Positions 1-7,472 of a DNA stretch of 64,000 nt are shown piece by piece. Positions within the stretch are counted from its first letter, which is position 1; each line of letters starts with the position of its first letter. Where the stretch lies: positions 124,001 through 188,000 of the forward strand of contig JARGNG010000002.1 of assembly GCA_029213265.1 (NCBI GenBank), read 5' to 3'. The translations under genes and the position numbers were made by a program. This DNA comes from Verrucomicrobiales bacterium (GTDB taxonomy: Bacteria; Verrucomicrobiota; Verrucomicrobiia; Verrucomicrobiales; DEV007). The notes under the pieces were generated by a model. That model was not told the DNA's origin, searched no databases, and saw only the letters and a list, made by a program, of their open reading frames with translations.

Positions 1-744
1 ATCCCAATACTTCGTCGGAACGACGAAGGGCAGGTGAGGGCGAACGAAGCCCGCCGCGACAAAGAAAGGCTTGTCCTCCTGGGCCATCCTCTTCATTGCA
101 TCGATCGCCTGCATCGCGATCGCACCGTCAATGTGTTCGTGATCCGGAATGTCGACGCTCTCGGTCGCGGTTGCGCGCAGTCGGTCGATCTTCGGTTGCG
201 GCGTGCCTTCGGACTTGAGCCTGGCTTTACATTCCTTGAGCTCCTGCCTCGCTTTGTCAGACCAGAGTTTCGAGTCTTTCGGCCACGAATGAGGTTCACT
301 CCATGAAACATTGTCCGGCCAGGGATTGTGAAAGATCTTCCCGTAGCCGACAGTGTGATACCCGCTTTCCTTGAAATGCCGGGGCAGGGTTACGGCGTCG
401 GGAATGGTGTTGCGAAAGCGCACGTCGAGAGTCCAGACTTTCGTGGAATCGGGACGCAAGCCGGTCAGCAGGCTGACACGCGACGGATTGCAAACGGCAA
501 GCTGACAATGAGCGCTGTCAAATCGCACGCCGCTGGCAGCAAGCCGGTCGATATTTGGCGAGATGGCGACGTCCGATCCGTAGCAGCCCAGTTCGGGGCG
601 AAGATCGTCGATCGCGATAAAAAGAACGTTGGGTTGTTCTGCAGCCTGAAGGAATGTGAGAAACGAAAACAGCAGGAGCAGACAGGGTTGAGTGAGCGAT
701 CCAACCCTGTTGGATGACAATGAACGGGCAGATATTTGTTTCAT
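1..744 (-). CDS. Sulfatase, partial (C-terminus beyond window edge)
   Basis: Secreted sulfatase of the alkaline-phosphatase superfamily, predicted to remove sulfate esters from a glycan outside the cytoplasm. 248 codons are visible from ATG at 744. After a signal peptide come the metal-site pair D46-D47 in a FIAIDDLRPELGCYG block and the formylglycine motif C85-N-P-S-R. The order of motifs resembles iduronate-2-sulfatase-type enzymes, like the gene at 24575-26221. The gene continues past position 1, so the distal metal site is not seen. It starts one base after the stop of the DUF885 gene and is the last visible gene of a five-gene run. Residues 12-21, inside the signal peptide, are encoded by a palindromic repeat found elsewhere in the window. 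Family assignment is secure; the substrate is not known. Confidence 0.93.
   Translation of the reverse strand, partial: MKQISARSLSSNRVGSLTQPCLLLLFSFLTFLQAAEQPNVLFIAIDDLRPELGCYGSDVAISPNIDRLAASGVRFDSAHCQLAVCNPSRVSLLTGLRPDSTKVWTLDVRFRNTIPDAVTLPRHFKESGYHTVGYGKIFHNPWPDNVSWSEPHSWPKDSKLWSDKARQELKECKARLKSEGTPQPKIDRLRATATESVDIPDHEHIDGAIAMQAIDAMKRMAQEDKPFFVAAGFVRPHLPFVVPTKYWD
682..713 (-). repeat. Hairpin repeat copy 1, inside a signal-peptide coding region
   Basis: A perfect 9-bp inverted repeat (ACAGGGTTG / CAACCCTGT, 11-nt loop). On the minus strand this 32-nt block matches the block at 55233-55264 at 25 of 32 positions and shares both arms with the hairpin at 20086-20119. It lies in frame in the sulfatase signal peptide. 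Confidence 0.6.
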
Positions 745-745
745 G

Positions 746-2491
746 TCAGGGAATCGGTTGTTCAAGAAGAAGCGCTTTGACAAACGCGGGTGGCGGAGAG
801 CCGAATGACATCAGTTCGTCGTGGAACCGTTTCAGTTCGAAGTCCTCTCCCCATGCCATTTCGGTAGCCTCACGAATGCCGAGGACTTCGAGATAGCCTG
901 CAAAGTAGGTGGAAAGCTGGACGGACGTCAGGAGCGATCGACGAAATTTACCGGCGGCTTCGCGCTCTTCCTGAAAGGCGTCGTCCACCATGAGTCGCAT
1001 CGCGGTTTCTTCGTCGATTGCATCGAGGTGAATCATTTGATCAAGCAGAGCATTGGTGACTCCCCGCAGATTCCACTTCAAAACGATCAGGCGCATGAGA
1101 AGATCGTCAGGAAGGAATCCTTCCTCGACCATCATTGATTCCGTGTAGACGGCCCACCCTTCGATGAAAGTGCCGGAAGAAAGGACGGACCGAAGTCGAC
1201 TCGAGGTGGCGTTCGAGCGGAGCAGTTGGACGTAGTGACCCGGCATCGCTTCGTGGACGGTCAGATTGTGAAGTGATCGATGATTGTATTCGCGGAGAAA
1301 GGAATCAACCTGCTCGTTGGTCCAGTCTTCCGGAGGAGGCGACACGGCGTAGAATGTTTCTCCTCCTGTTTCGAGCGGACCGGGAGCATCACAATAGGCG
1401 ACCGAAACGCCCCGCCGAAACTCGGGCATAAGAATAATTTCTAGAGGATCGTCCGGAAGAGAAACGAGATCCTTTTCCCTGACGAAATCAGTGGTGATCT
1501 TGAGGGACTGGTAGGCGGATTCGACAACATCCTCCGCTGTCGGGGAATCTTCATAAGCGAATTCAAGACAAGTTCGAATGAGCTCCTTCTTCTCCTCTGC
1601 GGTCGGATTCTCCGGCGCGGTGAAATCGGGATCCCGTTCCACGAGGATGGCGGTTGAAAGCTCATACATTCGCTGATGCAAGGCGGCCATTTCAGCTTCG
1701 GAACGTTTGCGTAGATCCCCGGGCGAAAGGCTGCTGAAGAGATCGAAAGCAAACTTCTCGCGATAGAGTTCTTCACTGAGCCGCGGGGTGCCCTTTGCGG
1801 CGGGGAGTAGTTCTTCTTCGAGCCACTGTTGATGTTCGTCGACGGCGTCGCGAGCGATCTGGATCGCCTCTTCGAGATCGGCTTTCGGTTCCGGGGGCAG
1901 TTCATCGAGATGGGGGACGACGAGCTTATCGAGCAGCGTGAGAATGCCCTTGTTTTGATCGACCGCCGTCTCGGCATGAATGTAGGGCGTCTTCTCTTTC
2001 ACCAGCGACGAACGGGACTGTTCGAAGAAGCGGGGGAATTCCCGACAACGCTTCGCGACCTTGGCCAGTCGATCCTTGAGCGGGGCAAAATCCCGGGAAA
2101 GGAGAAGGTAAAGAGAGTTTCCGGGCGTTCCGATGGAAACGAGAGGATTCCACTCCCATTCGCGGAGGGTTTCGAGCTCCCAGATTGTTTTCTCGAGACG
2201 CTGGCGGAGGAGGGCGAAGTCGACTTGGTTCCCCCGAGTGAGTTGGTCGCGATCAAGGGCGTCGAGTTCCACAAGTCGTTCCCGTGCGGCGTGGAGCTCT
2301 TTCGTGCGAGCCCCGGCATCGACTTCGTCGAGCTTGTCGTCGAACCGATGATCCCCCAGGCCGGTGGCGGTAACCGGGGAGTGTTGCAGCAGATCCTCAA
2401 GAAAACGCCCGGAGATTTCGGAAAATTGTGTGTTCATGTCAGGGGCAGCGTGTGCGGTGCTGATCATTGTGAGAAGAGCTGCCGGCAGCAA
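746..2491 (-). CDS. DUF885 family secreted hydrolase/peptidase-like protein
   Basis: Member of the DUF885 family, zinc-metallopeptidase-like proteins whose hallmark is an HExxPGH motif. Here it is H413-E-A-M-P-G-H419, followed by a GWAVYTE block that supplies a further conserved Glu. The N-terminus is hydrophobic and ends in an Ala-rich cleavage site, so export is likely. The given start is a TTG. In-frame codons upstream, overlapping the end of the M24 gene, encode Arg/Lys residues that would make a more typical signal peptide, so the true start may lie a few codons earlier. It is the fourth gene of a minus-strand run and is tightly linked to the M24 peptidase upstream and the sulfatase downstream. 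A peptidase role is inferred from the motif; the substrate is unknown. Confidence 0.88.
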   Translation of the reverse strand: MLPAALLTMISTAHAAPDMNTQFSEISGRFLEDLLQHSPVTATGLGDHRFDDKLDEVDAGARTKELHAARERLVELDALDRDQLTRGNQVDFALLRQRLEKTIWELETLREWEWNPLVSIGTPGNSLYLLLSRDFAPLKDRLAKVAKRCREFPRFFEQSRSSLVKEKTPYIHAETAVDQNKGILTLLDKLVVPHLDELPPEPKADLEEAIQIARDAVDEHQQWLEEELLPAAKGTPRLSEELYREKFAFDLFSSLSPGDLRKRSEAEMAALHQRMYELSTAILVERDPDFTAPENPTAEEKKELIRTCLEFAYEDSPTAEDVVESAYQSLKITTDFVREKDLVSLPDDPLEIILMPEFRRGVSVAYCDAPGPLETGGETFYAVSPPPEDWTNEQVDSFLREYNHRSLHNLTVHEAMPGHYVQLLRSNATSSRLRSVLSSGTFIEGWAVYTESMMVEEGFLPDDLLMRLIVLKWNLRGVTNALLDQMIHLDAIDEETAMRLMVDDAFQEEREAAGKFRRSLLTSVQLSTYFAGYLEVLGIREATEMAWGEDFELKRFHDELMSFGSPPPAFVKALLLEQPIP

Positions 2492-2507
2492 GCGAACGGT
2501 TGGCTTC

Positions 2508-3659
2508 CTATTTCCAATGCAGTCCTTCAGGAAGGCGGTTGAGATTCTCGATTCCGTCCCCGGTGACTACGACCATGTCTTCGACACGGACCCCGCCGAG
2601 ATCCTTTCGGTAGAGGCCGGGCTCGACGGTAAGGGCATCTCCCTCGAGGAGTTCGATTCCGGTGGCGTCGAGAAGCGGAGGTTCGTGGACTTCCAATCCA
2701 ATTCCATGCCCGGTGCCATGGTGCATCGTACAATAGGAGAGGGGCGCGCTTTCGGGAGGAAAGCCGGTGTGAAATCCCCGGTCCGTGAGTTCCTTCGTGG
2801 TGGCTGCATGGACTTTGGCTCCGGTGACGCCCGGACGAATCGCGGCGCAGCCTGCTGCTTTCGCGGCGCGGACGGCCGTATGCATCTCAGCGATTTCCGG
2901 TGGGATGTCACCATGGACAACGGTTCGTGTGCAGTCGCCGCAGTAGTGTGTTTCCTGACAGGTCGGGAAAATATCGACGATGACCGGTTGGCCTGTGCGC
3001 AACTCGCCATCGCCGTGGTGATGACAGGAGGCTCCCTGTGACCCTCCCGATACGATGTATTTCGGCCCACTGAATCCACGTTGCATGAGGAATGCATTGA
3101 TGGCTGCATGGACGCGCTCTGAAGTGAGAGCGGAACCGTCATGCTGAAGTACGCCGGACGGAGCTGCATCGGCTCGCGCAATCATCTGGCAGGCCATTGC
3201 GATGGCTTCCTCCGTGACGGCTTGCGAAAGGCGCAGCATTTCGATTTCCGCTCCGCTTTTCTGACGTCGTTCGAGGACTCCAAAATCGAGGTCACAGCTG
3301 ACTTCGATTCCTGCTTCCCGAAGGATGTGGGCAAAGGAGAAGGGCAGGGATCGGTCCGCGGTAATTTCAGTGATACCTGATCGGCGCAGGCATTCCGCAG
3401 CCGCCTGAGCCGTTGCGATTTCCCGATCAGCGGAGAGTCCCCCTTCCGGTGCGAAATCTGCGGGTACAGAAATTTGGTCCGCTTGAATTTTCTTTTGAGC
3501 GCGATCCAGTTCCACGTCGCGGACGATGCAGATGGTGCCCTGGTTTTCGATATCGAGATAGACGACGGGGTCTCCTACGGAAAACTGCGTCACGTGAAAC
3601 AAGGAGCTGTTCAGTTGGGGAATGCCGGCGCGGATCGTGGAGCGGGGATTGGATGGCAT
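2508..3659 (-). CDS. M24 family metallopeptidase (Xaa-Pro dipeptidase/aminopeptidase-like)
   Basis: Pita-bread-fold dimetal peptidase of family M24, whose characterised members cleave next to proline or after N-terminal methionine. All five expected metal ligands are visible: D229 (VIVDIFP), D242 (GDCTRTV), H318 (HHGTGHGIG), E346 (TVEPGLY) and E360 (GVRVEDM). The N-terminal 130 residues form the creatinase/prolidase-like domain. No signal peptide is visible, so a cytoplasmic location is likely, unlike its exported neighbours. It lies 30 nt downstream of a DapA-family gene and just upstream of the DUF885 gene. The position suggests use of peptides, perhaps proline-containing ones, released together with sulfated material. 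Whether it is a prolidase or an aminopeptidase cannot be decided from sequence alone. Confidence 0.93.
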   Translation of the reverse strand: MPSNPRSTIRAGIPQLNSSLFHVTQFSVGDPVVYLDIENQGTICIVRDVELDRAQKKIQADQISVPADFAPEGGLSADREIATAQAAAECLRRSGITEITADRSLPFSFAHILREAGIEVSCDLDFGVLERRQKSGAEIEMLRLSQAVTEEAIAMACQMIARADAAPSGVLQHDGSALTSERVHAAINAFLMQRGFSGPKYIVSGGSQGASCHHHGDGELRTGQPVIVDIFPTCQETHYCGDCTRTVVHGDIPPEIAEMHTAVRAAKAAGCAAIRPGVTGAKVHAATTKELTDRGFHTGFPPESAPLSYCTMHHGTGHGIGLEVHEPPLLDATGIELLEGDALTVEPGLYRKDLGGVRVEDMVVVTGDGIENLNRLPEGLHWK

Positions 3660-3689
3660 GACGGAGGAAGAAGTTCAGTGTTTCAAGTC

Positions 3690-4634
3690 TCAGGCACCTT
3701 CCCACCTGTCCCACCACGCGCGAAACTGTTTCCATTGTGCGTGCAGATACTCCCGCTGGCTATCACTCAGCCTGTCGGTCGGATGAAGGTGATGGGTGTA
3801 TTCTGGATGGCCTTCCAGCACCATGAGTTCCTTGTAGTAAAGTACGAGGTCCGGTCCTTCGTCGAAGGTGGAAAGTAGGTGGAGGGCGTCGTCCAGTTCT
3901 CTGGCAAGGCGGGAAGCAACCGGATCGCCTCCGGCTGCGGCGGTGCAAAGCTCGACGAGGCGGAGCACTTCACGCGAGAGCGCATTTCCCACTCCGGTGA
4001 TTGCACCAATGGCGCCGCAGTGGACGAAGCCATGATAGACTTGGGTGTCGACTCCAACCATGAGAGTCAGATCAGGATCGCCGCTCGTGATGTGTTCAGC
4101 GGCGTAACTGAGAGAATCAGCGCCTCCGAATTCTTTGAATCCAACGAGGTTGGAATGGTCGTTTCTCAGATCGAAGAAGAGATCAGCTTTCGTTTCAAAT
4201 CCATAGTAAGGGCTGTTGTAGATCACGGCCGGGAGGTCGCCTCCGGCTTTGAGAATATCGGCGAAGTGCGCGCGCTGGGCCGGGGGAGCGGAACCACGGG
4301 AAAGAACCCGCGGGATCACCATGAGTCCAGCCGCGCCCACTTCTTTCGCATGGGCGGCATGGGCGGAGGCGATGCGGGGATTCTGTGCGCCGGTTCCGAC
4401 GACGACGGGTATTCCCGCCTCGACAAGAGCAGTGACACCTTCCTGCCGTTGCGTGTCTGTCAGGAGAGGCCAGTCACCCATGGAGCCACAGTAGACGACT
4501 CCCCGCATTCCGGCTTCGATGAGTCCGGTCGCGGTGCGAACGAGCGCAGGGAAATCGGGTGTGCCTTTGGCATCGCAGGGAGTCATAAGAGCCGGGATGC
4601 AGCCCTGGAAAATATTCGATTCGGAAGATGACAT
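3690..4634 (-). CDS. Dihydrodipicolinate synthase (DapA) family lyase/aldolase
   Basis: Class I aldolase-type TIM barrel of the DapA/N-acetylneuraminate lyase family. The Schiff-base lysine is K167 in VGFKEFGG, and the catalytic tyrosine is Y139 in IYNSPYY. The pyruvate-binding GTTGE motif of true DapA is replaced by G50-S-M-G-D, which argues for a catabolic paralogue rather than lysine biosynthesis. Length, 314 residues, is normal for the family. It lies 12 nt after the VHL-tailed sulfatase gene and ahead of the M24 peptidase gene. Candidates include sialic-acid or keto-deoxy-sugar lyases and the hydroxyproline-pathway deaminase, which is also a DapA-family enzyme. The peptidase neighbours make the last idea attractive but it is unproven. 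Confidence 0.9.
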   Translation of the reverse strand: MSSSESNIFQGCIPALMTPCDAKGTPDFPALVRTATGLIEAGMRGVVYCGSMGDWPLLTDTQRQEGVTALVEAGIPVVVGTGAQNPRIASAHAAHAKEVGAAGLMVIPRVLSRGSAPPAQRAHFADILKAGGDLPAVIYNSPYYGFETKADLFFDLRNDHSNLVGFKEFGGADSLSYAAEHITSGDPDLTLMVGVDTQVYHGFVHCGAIGAITGVGNALSREVLRLVELCTAAAGGDPVASRLARELDDALHLLSTFDEGPDLVLYYKELMVLEGHPEYTHHLHPTDRLSDSQREYLHAQWKQFRAWWDRWEGA

Positions 4635-4646
4635 GTGAATGGTCGG

Positions 4647-6407
4647 TTAGAGTTTCTTGTCCCTGTGAGCGGGAATCACGGCCTTGGCCTTGCGATCGCC
4701 GACGCGGAAGTGCCCGAGCTCTTCTCCGGATTCCGTATCAGCGATCTTCCAGACGGCGCCGGGGCGCGATTGCTGGGATTTGGACTTTCCGGACGCAATG
4801 ATTCCGTAGGACTTGGGGTTTCCTTTTGCGTCCATCCAGAAAAGCTCGACGGTGGAGGAGCGACGGTTCTGGAAAGTGACGGGAAAGGGATTGCCGTCCG
4901 GTTTTGATGGAGGCGCGACTCCCTTGGCGACGGAATGCCAGCGGAGCGAAGGCAGGGATTTCAAGGAAGCTTCCTTGCGGGACGCGAAGGTCGCCGGTGC
5001 AAGTGCCCGGAGTTCTTTCAGCTTACCTCCGTATTCGGGTTCTTCGGCAAGGTTGGTCCATTCGTAGGGGTCTTTGGTAATCTGATAGAGTTCCTCGTCT
5101 CCTCCGGCGTAGTGAATGTAGCGCCAGTCCCGGGCGCTCAGTCCATAGCTGGCGGGTTCGCCGAGATGGGTGATCGAAACGTGATTCCAATCGGCGTCAG
5201 GATCCGCCAGCAGTGGCACAAGACTCGGGCCGTCGTTGGTGGGTTTCTTCGGAACGCCGGCCAGTTCTGTCAGGGTGGGAAAGATGCTTAACAGATTCAC
5301 CGGCTGGTCGCAGATGGTTCCGGCTTTCGTTCCTTTGGGTAATCCGGGCGCAGCCTTTTCGGGGATTCGGACCATGAGGGGAACGCGGGTTACAGCACGC
5401 CACGCAGTAAATTTCTGCCAGTGTTGCTTTTCGCCGAGGTGCCATCCGTGATCGCTCCAGAGAACGACGATGGTATTGTCCTTGTTCGGGCCGTTCTCCA
5501 GGGAATCGAGAACCCGGCCAAGCATGGCGTCCGCAAAATAGATTGATGCGAGGTAGCCCTGGATTCCTTTCTTCCACTGATCGTGCTCGCGGATGTGGGC
5601 GAAGTAGCGATTCGGTCCCCGCTTTTTCCCGGCGGGAGGAAGGTCGTCGAGGTCATCTTCTTTGTAACCGGGGGGAATTTGAATGTCCTCCAGTGGAAAC
5701 GGCTCGTAGTATTTTGCGGGCACGAACCAGGGCTCGTGCGGGCGGTAGATTCCGCAGGCGAGAAAGAATGGCTGATCGTGTTCCTTCGCGAGTTGTTCGC
5801 CGACCCATTTCGAAACGAGCCAGTCGCCGCCGAATTCTTCATCGGTGGCGTCGAGGGCGGCCCAGTCGGTCTCGACATACTGCCACGGTCCGCCGCGGGG
5901 AAGGTTTACGGGACGTTTGTCAGGGTAGAGCGTCCGGGGGAAAGGGTTTTCCGTTTCCTTTTCAGGGAAGTAGTTGTCCCAGGAGCGGGCGTCGATGAAG
6001 TAATGCAGAAGTTTCCCCGATCCCGTGGCCCGGTATCCATGGTTCCGAAAGTGCTGGGGGAGCAGTTCTGCGTCAGGCAGGATCTCCCGCATGTTTTGTC
6101 CGTTTTCGTACAAACCTGAAGTAGCCGGAGAGAGTCCCGTCATGATGGCGGTGCGCGATGGATTGCAAGCGGCGCCGGGGCAATGGGCGTTCGTGAAAAG
6201 CACCCCGCTGGCCGCGAGACGATCAAGATTCGGGGTAATCGTTTGCGAGTTTCCACCCATGCAGCCGATCCAGTCGTTGAGATCGTCCATGGAAATGAAG
6301 AGGATGTTCGGTTTTCCGGCTTTGTCATCGGCCATCAATGCCTCCTCGAAGAATGCTCCGCCAAAAGCGATCGTGATAGCGAGGAGGTTACGGAAAAAGA
6401 TGTTCAT
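4647..6407 (-). CDS. Sulfatase with C-terminal VHL-beta-like domain
   Basis: Secreted sulfatase, 586 residues, longer than its relatives. The signal peptide is followed by the metal pair D41-D42 (FISMDDLNDW), the formylglycine motif C81-N-P-S-R, and the distal metal motif SDHGWHLG, a pattern close to iduronate-2-sulfatase-like enzymes. After the catalytic module, residues 508-586 match the von Hippel-Lindau beta-domain pattern: V-x-F-x-N-R, a V-x-L-x-W strand, D-x-x-G-x-P-x-x-Y, then G-A-V-W-K-I-A-D. It is the first gene of a run continuing into the DapA-like, M24, DUF885 and second sulfatase genes. It is divergent from the PAS-AraC regulator with an 85-bp shared intergenic region. The tail may bind substrate or partner protein; that is inference. 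Confidence 0.93.
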   Translation of the reverse strand: MNIFFRNLLAITIAFGGAFFEEALMADDKAGKPNILFISMDDLNDWIGCMGGNSQTITPNLDRLAASGVLFTNAHCPGAACNPSRTAIMTGLSPATSGLYENGQNMREILPDAELLPQHFRNHGYRATGSGKLLHYFIDARSWDNYFPEKETENPFPRTLYPDKRPVNLPRGGPWQYVETDWAALDATDEEFGGDWLVSKWVGEQLAKEHDQPFFLACGIYRPHEPWFVPAKYYEPFPLEDIQIPPGYKEDDLDDLPPAGKKRGPNRYFAHIREHDQWKKGIQGYLASIYFADAMLGRVLDSLENGPNKDNTIVVLWSDHGWHLGEKQHWQKFTAWRAVTRVPLMVRIPEKAAPGLPKGTKAGTICDQPVNLLSIFPTLTELAGVPKKPTNDGPSLVPLLADPDADWNHVSITHLGEPASYGLSARDWRYIHYAGGDEELYQITKDPYEWTNLAEEPEYGGKLKELRALAPATFASRKEASLKSLPSLRWHSVAKGVAPPSKPDGNPFPVTFQNRRSSTVELFWMDAKGNPKSYGIIASGKSKSQQSRPGAVWKIADTESGEELGHFRVGDRKAKAVIPAHRDKKL

Positions 6408-6420
6408 GAAGAGATTCCCT

Positions 6421-6485
6421 GAATCAGGAGTGGAAACTGTATCGCGAAAAGGGTTTGTTTGTCTTGACGGAAATCACCCTGATTC
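6421..6485. promoter_or_regulatory. Inverted-repeat operator candidate between sulfatase and PAS-AraC gene
   Basis: GAATCAGG at 6421-6428 and its exact reverse complement CCTGATTC at 6478-6485 flank the short divergent intergenic region. The left copy lies 14 nt from the sulfatase start and the right copy 8 nt from the regulator start. The placement suits binding by the adjacent AraC-type regulator, but no experiment supports it. Confidence 0.35.
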
Positions 6486-6492
6486 GATAAAA

Positions 6493-7251
6493 ATGAGCAC
6501 AGATGCCCCCTCCGATTTGCTTGTCCGCGATGACGGGGCCTTTGTGAACGTGGAGGTCCTTGAGCGGCTTTTTGATGAGGCTCCCGATGTGGCCTTTTTC
6601 ATCAAGGATCAGGAGGGGCGTTATCTTTCCGTGAATCAGTCTCTCGTTGAGCGACATGGATTTTCGCGGAAGGAAGAGATGATAGGAAAGCGTCCGTCTG
6701 ACATTTGTCCGGGGGCATTCGGCGAAGTTCCCACGGAGCAGGATGCCAAAGTGATTTCAACGGGTCGTGCCCTGGTCAATCATCTGGAAATGCAGTGGCT
6801 CCAGCCGCATCGGCCCTGCTGGTGCCTGACCACGAAGCTTCCTTTGCAGAAAGGGACGGCGGTGATTGGGCTGGTTGGTTTTTCCCGGGATCTGAAGGAG
6901 GAGATCCCGGTGGAGGATATACCCGGAGAGTTGGCCCTCGCTCTCGAAAAGTTGGAAAAGCAATGCGGGGAAAAATGGAGCCCTGCAATTTTGGCAAAGG
7001 AAGCGGGCATGACCTCCCCCCGTCTTGCCCGGCTCCTGAAGCGTGTTTTCGGAGTCACATCGTCTCAGTATATTTCGCGAACACGGATCCAGGCGGCGTC
7101 CCGAAGGCTCCGGGAAAGCGACGCCTCGATTGCGATGATTGCACTGGATTGTGGTTTCAGCGATCACAGTGCGTTCACCCGGGCGTTTCGCTCCACGATA
7201 GGACTGGCACCGACGGAGTACCGCGAACAGATGAAAAATTCCGGAGGCTAA
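6493..7251 (+). CDS. PAS domain-containing AraC family transcriptional regulator
   Basis: 252 residues. An N-terminal PAS sensor domain (about residues 20-135) contains the typical block FFIKDQEGRYLSVNQSLVER. A C-terminal AraC/XylS double helix-turn-helix follows (about 155-248), ending with CGFSDHSAFTRAFR and APTEYR. The ATG at 6493 lies in the intergenic region; longer in-frame extensions would run into the divergent sulfatase gene and were rejected. The likely role is sensing a small ligand and controlling the divergent sulfatase-peptidase run. This architecture, PAS plus AraC next to a catabolic operon, is common in Verrucomicrobiota. A short hairpin at 7298-7313 lies downstream and may end its transcript. 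Confidence 0.92.
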   Translation: MSTDAPSDLLVRDDGAFVNVEVLERLFDEAPDVAFFIKDQEGRYLSVNQSLVERHGFSRKEEMIGKRPSDICPGAFGEVPTEQDAKVISTGRALVNHLEMQWLQPHRPCWCLTTKLPLQKGTAVIGLVGFSRDLKEEIPVEDIPGELALALEKLEKQCGEKWSPAILAKEAGMTSPRLARLLKRVFGVTSSQYISRTRIQAASRRLRESDASIAMIALDCGFSDHSAFTRAFRSTIGLAPTEYREQMKNSGG

Positions 7252-7297
7252 GTATTCGGCGGACAATTCAGGGCGCGGCCCTTTTCCCATGCCTGTC

Positions 7298-7313
7298 GAT
7301 CTTTGGGAAGATC
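7298..7313 (+). terminator. Weak hairpin after the PAS-AraC gene
   Basis: GATCTT / AAGATC with a 4-nt loop, followed by an A/T-rich stretch with only a short T run. It could serve as a terminator, but the stem is short. Confidence 0.3.
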
Positions 7314-7408
7314 AAAATTTCAAGAGCCGATCGCTTTTATGGCCAGGCAAGCTCCCTGACTCGTTCCGGCTGGCAGGGAACTGCTTCGGGCAAAACGAAC
7401 CGGATCAC

Positions 7409-7453
7409 AAAAAAGCGACACGGAGGCAGACCCAAGCCGCCTCACGTGTCGCT
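7409..7453 (-). terminator. Rho-independent terminator of the ThuA/cytochrome fusion gene
   Basis: On the minus strand a strong GC-rich stem pairs AGCGACACG-x-GAGGC with GCCTC-CGTGTCGCT (14 bp with one bulged base) and runs directly into six T residues. It starts 20 nt after the stop codon at 7473. This is the clearest intrinsic terminator in the window. Confidence 0.85.
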
Positions 7454-7472
7454 GGAAAGTTCGCAGAGAAAT

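Noticed and set aside
746-2542. Long plus-strand open frames opposite the DUF885 and M24 genes
   Set aside because: They are antisense shadows typical of GC-rich codon usage; the minus-strand proteins carry complete catalytic motifs.
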